From NCBI RefSeq assembly GCF_017873715.1, contig NZ_JAGGKM010000001.1, positions 62,001-126,000 on the forward strand: a stretch of 64,000 nucleotides of DNA. Direction: 5' to 3'. Below are positions 57,694-64,000 of this stretch, piece after piece. Each line of letters begins with the position of its first letter. Positions within the stretch are counted from its first letter, which is position 1. A program made the translations under genes and the position numbers. Source of the DNA: Cytobacillus luteolus (GTDB lineage Bacteria > Bacillota > Bacilli > Bacillales > Bacillaceae_L). Below the pieces are notes generated by a model. The model saw nothing but the letters and a program-made list of their open reading frames with translations. It made no database searches and was not told where the DNA came from.

Positions 57694-60309
57694 ATGAATG
57701 ATTTTTTTAGGAAAACATCCGATGAAGTACTAAAGATATTACAAGTGACTAGTAAGGGTTTATCTTCTGATGAAGTACAAAAACGTAGAGAGGAATACGG
57801 GTTTAACGAATTGACGGAAGGTAAGCGTAAAAGTACAGCGGAGGTATTTTTTGATCAGTTTAAAGACCTTCTTGTTATTATCTTAGTTGTCGCTGCACTC
57901 ATATCGGCATTTCTAGGAAAGCTTGAAAGTACAATTGTAATTCTTGTTGTTGTTATCATCAATGCTATTCTTGGTACTGTCCAGCATGTGAAGGCGGAAC
58001 AAAGTTTAAACAGTCTGAAGGCTCTCTCGTCACCGACAGCCAAGGTGTTGCGAAATGGTCAGAAGGTTGAAATTCCATCAAGGGAAATAGTCGTTGGCGA
58101 TATTATTTACCTGGATGCCGGAGACTTTGTCAGTGCTGATGGGAGAATACTTGAGAATTACAGCATTCAAATAAATGAAAGCTCACTCACAGGTGAGTCA
58201 TTAAGTGTCCTGAAGGAAGTTGAACCAATTGAAGATGAGGATGTTCCAATTGGTGATAAAAAGAACATGGTTTTTTCAGGAAGTTATGTTACATATGGTA
58301 GAGCCGTTATTGTCGTGACCAGCACGGGTATGGAAACGGAAATAGGAAAAATCGCTAATCTATTAGAATCAGCAAAAGAGAAGAAGACACCTCTTCAAGC
58401 AAGTCTTGATAATTTTGGGAAGAAGCTTGCCATCGGTATTATTGCCATTGCCATTCTTATTTTTGCAGTGGATTTATTTAGAGGAAATGAAATCATTGAA
58501 TCATTTATGTTTGCCGTAGCCCTTGCTGTTGCTGCTATCCCTGAAGCACTCAGTTCAATTGTAACGATTGTGCTCGCAATTGGAACGCAAAAGATGGCGA
58601 AGCAGAATGCAATTGTTCGAAAGCTTCATGCGGTCGAAAGTCTAGGGGGCATATCGATTATTTGCTCGGATAAGACTGGAACTCTAACCCAAAATAAGAT
58701 GTCCGTTCAAAAGGTGTTTGTAGACAATAAGATCATTGAACAAGGGCAATTGAATGTTAAAAATACAATCGAGAATCGGATTATTCTAATGTCTCTGTTG
58801 TGTAATGATTCCGTTACGATTGATAAAAAAGAGATTGGTGATCCAACCGAAATTGCACTCGTTAATTTCGGAGAGGACTACCAATACGATGAGTTAGTGC
58901 TTAGGGAGGAATATCCACGACTTAGTGAACTTCCTTTTGACTCTGATCGAAAGCTAATGAGTACTGTTGTTAAGGATAAAGATAGTGATACGCATTTTAT
59001 GGTCACAAAGGGAGCAGTTGATGTTCTTATTTCTAGAATCAAAAATTATGAGACATCTGGTGAAACAGTTGAATTTACCGAAGAACATAAACAGGAAGTT
59101 GAACGTATAAACAGGGAATTTTCAATGAACGGACTTAGAGTCCTTGCATTTGCTTATAAAGAAGTACCAGCAGGTAAAAAAATAAGTCTTGAAGATGAAA
59201 GTGACTTAACGTTTATAGGATTGGTATCAATGATGGACCCTCCAAGGGATGAATCATTCGGCGCCGTAGCTGCTTGTATTGAAGCGGGTATTAAGCCAAT
59301 TATGATTACCGGGGACCATAAAATCACGGCATCAGCAATTGCGAAACAGATAGGTATTTTAAAGGATGATTCAGAAGCAATTGAAGGAGCAGCAATTGAG
59401 AAGTGGAGTGATGAGGAGCTAAAGGAACGAGTGGAAGGTATTTCTGTCTATGCTCGTGTTTCTCCTGAGCATAAGATTCGAATTGTGAAAGCATGGCAAG
59501 AAAAAGGAAACGTTGTTGCGATGACTGGTGATGGTGTAAATGATGGACCAGCGTTAAAGCAGGCAGATATAGGAATTGCCATGGGGATTACTGGTACAGA
59601 AGTAGCCAAGGAAGCATCATCGATCGTGTTAACAGATGATAACTTTTCAACGATTGTCAAAGCCATTTCTAATGGACGAAGTATCTATGCCAATATCAAG
59701 AATTCGATTAAATTCCTTTTAGCAGGAAATACAGGTGGCGTATTGTCCGTACTTTATGCGTCTTTCTTGGCATTACCAGTTCCGTTTGCTGCTGTTCATT
59801 TACTATTCATCAACCTACTAACTGACAGTTTACCGGCAATTGCAATAGGTTTAGAACCGTATAATAAGAAAATCATGAAAGAAAAACCAAGAGATATTAA
59901 CGTTCCATTGTTAAACAAGGCCTTCGCCCGACAAGTACTTGTGGAAGGTGTTCTTATAGCGATAGCCACTTTACTCGCATACCATATTGGGTTATCCACA
60001 GGTGATGCATTAATTGCTAGTACAATGGCTTTCTCAACACTATGTTTGGCACGATTGTTCCATGGATTAAACGCACGAGGCAAAGGATCCATATTTCAAC
60101 TGGGAGTATTTTCAAATAAGTTCATTTGGTTTGCGATCCTTATCGGAATTTTCCTGTTACACCTAGTATTATTAGTACCACCACTTATGGGAGTATTTGA
60201 AATTGCAACGCTAAATAGTGCACAATTTATTTCGATTTATGGACTGTCGTTATTGCCGCTCGTGGTCATTCAGCTTTACAAGGTGTTTTTTGTGAAGGTA
60301 GGGGAGTAA
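57694..60309 (+). CDS. Calcium-transporting-type P-type ATPase
   Basis: An 871-residue P2-type ATPase. TGES near 166 is the actuator loop, PEALSSIVTIVLAIGTQKMAKQNAIVRKL the metal-binding helix 4 with PEAL, DKTGTLTQNKM near 326 the phosphorylated Asp, and MTGDGVNDGPALKQADIGIAMG the hinge. Ten helices are expected. The cation N-terminal domain (residues 5-65, GLSSDEVQKRREEYGFNEL) is present. PEAL instead of PEGL is common in bacterial members. It extrudes calcium or, in some relatives, manganese. AAAGGAG lies 9 nt before the ATG. Single gene, followed by the repeats at 60310. Confidence 0.92.
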   Translation: MNDFFRKTSDEVLKILQVTSKGLSSDEVQKRREEYGFNELTEGKRKSTAEVFFDQFKDLLVIILVVAALISAFLGKLESTIVILVVVIINAILGTVQHVKAEQSLNSLKALSSPTAKVLRNGQKVEIPSREIVVGDIIYLDAGDFVSADGRILENYSIQINESSLTGESLSVLKEVEPIEDEDVPIGDKKNMVFSGSYVTYGRAVIVVTSTGMETEIGKIANLLESAKEKKTPLQASLDNFGKKLAIGIIAIAILIFAVDLFRGNEIIESFMFAVALAVAAIPEALSSIVTIVLAIGTQKMAKQNAIVRKLHAVESLGGISIICSDKTGTLTQNKMSVQKVFVDNKIIEQGQLNVKNTIENRIILMSLLCNDSVTIDKKEIGDPTEIALVNFGEDYQYDELVLREEYPRLSELPFDSDRKLMSTVVKDKDSDTHFMVTKGAVDVLISRIKNYETSGETVEFTEEHKQEVERINREFSMNGLRVLAFAYKEVPAGKKISLEDESDLTFIGLVSMMDPPRDESFGAVAACIEAGIKPIMITGDHKITASAIAKQIGILKDDSEAIEGAAIEKWSDEELKERVEGISVYARVSPEHKIRIVKAWQEKGNVVAMTGDGVNDGPALKQADIGIAMGITGTEVAKEASSIVLTDDNFSTIVKAISNGRSIYANIKNSIKFLLAGNTGGVLSVLYASFLALPVPFAAVHLLFINLLTDSLPAIAIGLEPYNKKIMKEKPRDINVPLLNKAFARQVLVEGVLIAIATLLAYHIGLSTGDALIASTMAFSTLCLARLFHGLNARGKGSIFQLGVFSNKFIWFAILIGIFLLHLVLLVPPLMGVFEIATLNSAQFISIYGLSLLPLVVIQLYKVFFVKVGE

Positions 60310-60440
60310 TGACATAAAGCTGATGAAGGGCAAAGTAGGCAGATATGCGCAAGAATGTCCTTCATAAAGTTTATGAAGGACAAAGAAGGCAGATAAGCGT
60401 AGGAAATGTCCTTCATCAAGCTGATGAAGGACAAAAGAAA
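60310..60440. repeat. Tandem imperfect repeats forming hairpins
   Basis: Two nearly identical hairpins, TGTCCTTCAT (60356-60365, 60407-60416) with ATGAAGGACA (60373-60382, 60424-60433), are 51 nt apart and joined by AAAGAAGGCAGATAAGCG-like spacers. A third, degenerate unit starts at 60310. The last hairpin ends 7 nt before the ribosome site of the next gene. Confidence 0.8.
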
Positions 60441-60451
60441 GGAGTGATTAA

Positions 60452-61054
60452 ATGACCCAAAGTTTGAATTTACCTGCATTGATGATATTAGATGTTCAAA
60501 AAGGATTTGATGATCCGTACTGGGGGAAAAGATGCAATCCTAAAGCAGAGGAAAATATGGCACGGCTGCAAACGGAATGGAGAAAGAGAGGGGGAACCAT
60601 TATATATAGTAAACATTTATCCATTCAACCGGATTCTCCTTTGCATCATACAAAGAAAATTGGAACAGAGTTTAAGGACATTATTGCCCCTAGACCAGGT
60701 GAACCAGTTTTTACTAAGCAAGTGAACAGTGCCTTTATCGGAACAGAGTTAGAGATATTTTTAACTAAGAATCAAATCAACTCAGTCGTAATTACGGGTC
60801 TTTCCACCCAACACTGTGTATCAACCACCACAAGGATGAGCGGTAATCTAGGTTATCAAACGTATTTGGTATCAGATGCGATTGCTGCCTTTGAGATAAC
60901 GGGCCATCTCGGAAAACAGCACTCAGCAGAAACTGTACAAGAACTGGAGCTGGCGATGCTTCAAAAAGAGTTCGCTACTATCGTAACAACGGATGAAATT
61001 CTTACTCAGGTGGTAAATGTGGATAGCGCAGATGGTCTAATAACTAGTTCATAA
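60452..61054 (+). CDS. Isochorismatase-family cysteine hydrolase
   Basis: A 200-residue alpha/beta protein. MILDVQKGFDDPYWG supplies the catalytic Asp, FTKQVNSAFIG the Lys and TGLSTQHCVSTTTRM the Cys nucleophile. The family cleaves isochorismate, nicotinamide or related amides; the substrate is not known. AAAGGAGTG lies 6 nt before the ATG. Confidence 0.9.
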   Translation: MTQSLNLPALMILDVQKGFDDPYWGKRCNPKAEENMARLQTEWRKRGGTIIYSKHLSIQPDSPLHHTKKIGTEFKDIIAPRPGEPVFTKQVNSAFIGTELEIFLTKNQINSVVITGLSTQHCVSTTTRMSGNLGYQTYLVSDAIAAFEITGHLGKQHSAETVQELELAMLQKEFATIVTTDEILTQVVNVDSADGLITSS

Positions 61055-61058
61055 AACA

Positions 61059-61086
61059 AAGGTACCCTATTTAAGGTACCTTATTT
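61059..61086 (+). terminator. Rho-independent terminator
   Basis: AAGGTACC (61059-61066) with GGTACCTT (61075-61082), followed by ATTT; a short, modest terminator 5 nt after the stop codon. Confidence 0.6.
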
Positions 61087-61213
61087 CAATGATTTTAGTA
61101 ATTCAAGAAACCCTTTTGAAATTAATTTAACAATAAAAACTAGGAAGGTTGAACGATATAATGCACTCTTTGTATAATTATGAAAGTTAAGATTAATTTG
61201 AGGTGTAAAGAAG

Positions 61214-61753
61214 ATGAATAAAATTATAGTTGAACTTAAAACAGGGGAACTTGTCATTATCAGGGAGGTGGAACATAGTGATTCCTTTGCAACCTTAACC
61301 ATTGCACAGCAAATCCTTAATGAGGGATTAGGATTAACAAGTAAGAAAGAATTTCATAATTCGATTGAAATGGAACAAGAGTGGATAAAAAGTTTCATAA
61401 ACAATAAAGATAAAAAGCTATTTTTAGTTTCGGAATATCAAGATAAAGTTGTAGGATTTTTATCTTTTGAGAGTATTGAGAAGGAAAAAAGTAGCCATCA
61501 AGGTTCGTTCGGAATTAGTATTGACAATGGTTGGAGAAACAAAGGTCTAGGTAGACACCTAATTGAAGCACTTTTAGATTGGTGTAAAAAGAACCCAAAA
61601 ATAGAAATATTAAGATTAGAGGTTTTAGGTTCAAATACCTCTGCTATAAATTTATATAAAAATTTGGGGTTTGTAGAAGAAGGACGCCTCATTAAATATA
61701 TAAAAAATAATTCATATTATGATGAACTTGTATTGATGGCAATTCATTTATAA
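61214..61753 (+). CDS. GNAT family N-acetyltransferase
   Basis: A 179-residue protein. GVSIDNGWRNKGLGRHLIEALLDW-type segment (SIDNGWRNKGLGRHLIEAL, about residues 105-123) is the acetyl-CoA loop, and LRLEVLGSNTSAINLYKNLGFVEEGRL the final conserved strand-helix. It resembles the RimI/PhnO-like subgroup that acetylates small amines or proteins. GAGGTGTAAAG precedes the ATG. Single gene. Confidence 0.9.
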   Translation: MNKIIVELKTGELVIIREVEHSDSFATLTIAQQILNEGLGLTSKKEFHNSIEMEQEWIKSFINNKDKKLFLVSEYQDKVVGFLSFESIEKEKSSHQGSFGISIDNGWRNKGLGRHLIEALLDWCKKNPKIEILRLEVLGSNTSAINLYKNLGFVEEGRLIKYIKNNSYYDELVLMAIHL

Positions 61754-61802
61754 AATGCAAAATTAGCTATATTGAAGTTGTATTTTTCTTATTGTGAACG
61801 GG

Positions 61803-61832
61803 TGCATTTCTTTAAGAAAGAAGTGCTTTTTT
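61803..61832 (+). terminator. Rho-independent terminator after GNAT gene
   Basis: TGCATTTCTTT pairs with AAAGAAGTGC around a short loop, followed by seven T. Confidence 0.8.
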
Positions 61833-62221
61833 TGTTGAAGAAGTTAATAAGCTTACGAGCAGCAGGTTAGTGGAAGAAGCCACGAAGCACTGATACAACT
61901 TGTTAATGAAATTTCTCAAACAGTATAAATTGAAATGACTTAAATAACCGGCAGAAACTGTCGTATTTTCATTTGCTTCCGAAATGGGGAGACGATGTTA
62001 AATATACGGTGGCGGAAATTGTTGGGGATAAATTGCAGTCTTATCTAATTTACAAACAATTTGGTTAACCCTGAGAATATCACTATGACTTTCATCAGTG
62101 TTCAAATTGTAGTGGCTGATGGAAGGGGAACGCTTTGGATATTAGATACAGCGGCACTAAACTCGAAATGGTTTATCAGGAACAGTTTTTTGGTGTTTGT
62201 AAAACTGTTCCTTGGAATTTT
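61833..62221. other. Non-coding stretch
   Basis: No supported gene. It contains a perfect 11-bp hairpin, GGAACAGTTTT (62179-62189) with AAAACTGTTCC (62201-62211), which sits after the coat-protein gene on the minus strand and may end that transcript. Confidence 0.5.
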
Positions 62222-62527
62222 TTATAATGTCGGTAAGTTCAATGCTGTATTGATATTATTCAAATCTAAACTGATTTGTTCGTTTGTATCCCAAGCATGG
62301 TACCATCCTTTTTCTGCCATATATCCGGATAGTTGTTCATGCATATCAAGAGCTTCCACTAAATGGCGAGTGAGTATTTCTTTAATTTCCGGTGTTCCTG
62401 CCTCCGTAACTGCCATAGCATAATTTCTTATTCCACTTTTAGCTGAAATGAGTAGATCCATTGCAACCACTTGATCCGATAGTGCGTCCATGCCAGTTAA
62501 AGTTTCAATGATTGGATTCATGTTCAT
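62222..62527 (-). CDS. CotF-like spore coat protein
   Basis: A 101-residue, all-helical, acidic protein. DLLISAKSGIRNYAMAVTEAGTPEIKEILTRHLVEALDMHEQLSGYMAEKGWY is the characteristic ferritin-like core of CotF/YraD-type coat proteins. It lies 12 nt downstream of the 64-residue gene at 62540 and forms an operon with it and the alcohol dehydrogenase, as in the yraD-adhB region of B. subtilis. Such genes are switched on in the mother cell late in sporulation. Confidence 0.85.
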   Translation of the reverse strand: MNMNPIIETLTGMDALSDQVVAMDLLISAKSGIRNYAMAVTEAGTPEIKEILTRHLVEALDMHEQLSGYMAEKGWYHAWDTNEQISLDLNNINTALNLPTL

Positions 62528-62539
62528 TCATCTCCTAAT

Positions 62540-62734
62540 TTACTGCTTAGCATTTGTAAGAATAGAAGCATATTCTTGTAATTGTCTCGTAGATACATCA
62601 ATGTCTTTCTGCATAATATCTTTTAATAGCGGATCTGTAACTAACGCTCTCATAGTTTTGGATTTAGTTAAACAAGTGGTCTTAAATGCAGCAATCTCAT
62701 GGACCTCAAGAACTTCATGTAAGGCGTAGTTCAT
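62540..62734 (-). CDS. Small CotF/YraE-like coat protein
   Basis: A 64-residue helical protein (MNYALHEVLEVHEIAAFKTT, KTMRALVTDPLLKDIMQKDI) like the first half of a CotF-type protein; in related bacilli short and long forms occur side by side. AGGAGGTA lies 7 nt before the ATG. It follows the alcohol dehydrogenase gene by 17 nt in the same direction. Confidence 0.8.
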   Translation of the reverse strand: MNYALHEVLEVHEIAAFKTTCLTKSKTMRALVTDPLLKDIMQKDIDVSTRQLQEYASILTNAKQ

Positions 62735-62751
62735 TTTTTATACCTCCTTCC

Positions 62752-63888
62752 TCAAGGTTTCAACACGACTTTTATACATTCATCCATTTTTGTGTCAAAA
62801 ATTTCATAGCCACGCTTCGCTTCACTAAGTGGAAGTACATGACTCACGACATCCCCTGGATCAATTTTTCCGGTCGAAACTAATTCAAACATATATGGCA
62901 TATAGTGAATCACAGGTGCTTGCCCAGAACGGATATTGATATTTCGCTGCATAATATCTCCAAGAGGGAAACCATTATATCTGCCGCCGTAAACGCCAGT
63001 AACTTGAATTGTCCCGCCTTTACGCACTGCTTGTGAAGCCATGATAAACGCACTTAATGCTCCGCCTTGAAGCTTCATTCCGCTCGCCAGGAACTCTAAA
63101 TCAGTCATTTTACCGTCCATACCAACTGCATCAATGACAACATCAGCTCCGCCTTTGGTGATTTCCTTCAAATAACTTCCAACATTTTCATGGTCTTCAA
63201 AGTTAACAATTTCTACTTTGTTGGTGCGCTTAGCGTGCTGCAGGCGATAATTGACATAATCAACTGCAATGACTCGCTTTGCCCCTTTTAACCAACAGAA
63301 TTTTTGAGCAAAAAGACCAACTGGACCACAGCCAAGAACAATAACTGTATCTCCATCCTTTACGCCTGCATTGTCAACACTCCAAAAACCAGTAGTCATC
63401 GCATCGGCAATAACTGTTAACTTTTCATCTGGTTCTTCACAAGTCTCTGGAATTTTGAAATGAGTAAAGTTGGCAAAGGGCACTCTTAAATATTCGGCTT
63501 GGCCACCTGGATAGCCACCCGTCGTACCAGAATATCCAAAATAGGCACCCATATCACCATTATCATTAGAATTATCACATTGGCTTTCCAAATGGTTTTT
63601 ACAATAAGTGCATTCACCGCATGCTATATTAAAAGGGATAATGACTCGATCTCCCTTTTTTACCTTAGTCACACCTGGACCAACTTCTTCTACAATTCCC
63701 ATTGGTTCATGGCCAATAATATAGTTTTCTTGCAGGTTAGGAATCATGCCATGAATTAAATGTAAATCAGACCCACATATTGCTGTACTTGTTACTTTAA
63801 TAATCATATCATCTGGTTTCTCAATTTTTGGATCTGGAACTTCTTTGACTACAACATTTTTAATACCTTGATACGTTACTGCCTTCAT
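62752..63888 (-). CDS. adhB: Zinc-dependent alcohol dehydrogenase (AdhB type)
   Basis: A 378-residue medium-chain dehydrogenase. [15 protein letters not shown] is the zinc/domain signature, CGSDLH holds the catalytic Cys, [17 protein letters not shown] the structural zinc lobe, and [14 protein letters not shown] the NAD-binding Rossmann turn. Its place among CotF-like genes on both sides matches the sporulation cluster yraD-yraE-adhB-yraF of Bacillus. Substrate in the coat is unknown. GGAGGCTGT precedes the start. Confidence 0.88.
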   Translation of the reverse strand: MKAVTYQGIKNVVVKEVPDPKIEKPDDMIIKVTSTAICGSDLHLIHGMIPNLQENYIIGHEPMGIVEEVGPGVTKVKKGDRVIIPFNIACGECTYCKNHLESQCDNSNDNGDMGAYFGYSGTTGGYPGGQAEYLRVPFANFTHFKIPETCEEPDEKLTVIADAMTTGFWSVDNAGVKDGDTVIVLGCGPVGLFAQKFCWLKGAKRVIAVDYVNYRLQHAKRTNKVEIVNFEDHENVGSYLKEITKGGADVVIDAVGMDGKMTDLEFLASGMKLQGGALSAFIMASQAVRKGGTIQVTGVYGGRYNGFPLGDIMQRNINIRSGQAPVIHYMPYMFELVSTGKIDPGDVVSHVLPLSEAKRGYEIFDTKMDECIKVVLKP

Positions 63889-63906
63889 TGTTTACAGCCT
63901 CCAGTG

Positions 63907-64000
63907 TTAGTGATCATCAGGTGTCCGGTCAAACATACCTTTTCTATTGGTCTCAACTGGGAATAGATTCATTTTGCCAATCATTAATGTATTGTTTGCA
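63907..64000 (-). CDS. CotF-like coat protein, partial (C-terminal end)
   Basis: The minus-strand frame is open from the right edge of the window to a TAA at 63907-63909, giving about 31 residues ending in [20 protein letters not shown]. It is the end of the gene that precedes adhB, 18 nt apart, in keeping with a YraF/YraG-type protein in that position. Too short for certain assignment. Confidence 0.6.
   Translation of the reverse strand, partial: ANNTLMIGKMNLFPVETNRKGMFDRTPDDH

Noticed and set aside
60310-60440. Repeats as a mini-CRISPR
   Set aside because: Only two good units, with similar rather than unique sequence between them, and no cas genes.
62061-62423. 120-codon plus-strand open frame
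   Set aside because: It lies opposite the CotF-like coat gene, which has clear homology and is part of an operon on the minus strand.

Overview
The window looks like chromosome of a low-GC, spore-forming Bacillaceae bacterium. Supporting signs are AGGAGG-type ribosome binding sites, frequent GTG/TTG starts, Zur-type operators of the Bacillus type, a cobalamin riboswitch, several CBO0543-family membrane proteins, and a CotF-like spore coat / zinc alcohol dehydrogenase cluster at the right end. No rRNA, tRNA, CRISPR array, integrase or complete insertion sequence was seen.

Left end (about 0.2-8.9 kb) is an AT-rich accessory block resembling a defence island. It holds an endonuclease/exonuclease/phosphatase-fold protein, an EVE-like plus HNH nuclease, a MazG-type pyrophosphohydrolase paired with a GIY-YIG/DUF2075 helicase-like protein (frameshifted at a GGGAAAG heptamer), and a retron. 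The retron unit has a phosphoribosyltransferase-like protein, a small winged-helix protein, a non-coding RNA (12-bp a1/a2 stem, three very long perfect hairpins), a retron-type reverse transcriptase (NAxxH, YADD, VTG) and, 30 nt later, a 500-residue four-helix membrane protein of unknown function.

From 8.9 to 31.6 kb the window is mostly ordinary accessory chromosome: a decayed sugar-dehydrogenase copy, an S9 peptidase, an ECF sigma/anti-sigma pair, a PadR/membrane protein pair, an M3 oligopeptidase, a second ECF sigma factor with an ABC exporter, a MOSC protein, an intact sugar-dehydrogenase-like beta-propeller, a TetR-controlled ABC-2 exporter and a metallophosphoesterase.

From 31.7 to 39.1 kb a cobalamin riboswitch with a terminator precedes an acyl-CoA thioesterase and a B12-independent class I ribonucleotide reductase (alpha, beta, flavodoxin); a TPR/GGDEF protein follows. 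From 39 to 45 kb lie small membrane and lipoprotein genes, a glyoxalase-fold protein and dense repeats. From 45 to 52.5 kb three Zur-type operators and a clear promoter precede an EamA exporter, a complete nickel/opine-type ABC importer and a MATE exporter; this is most simply read as a zinc-starvation import/export system, perhaps for a metallophore. From 52.5 to 64 kb there are a decayed duplicate of the S9 peptidase, a PNPOx-like protein, a GMC oxidoreductase with its small partner, a calcium-type P-ATPase, an isochorismatase-like hydrolase, a GNAT acetyltransferase and the spore coat cluster.

Repeats run through the window: five copies of a REP-like palindrome (ggggacgg...ccgtccc), a cluster of four short palindromes near 43.1 kb, tandem hairpins at 60.3 kb, and several duplicated gene fragments, which together suggest recurrent segmental duplication and decay.
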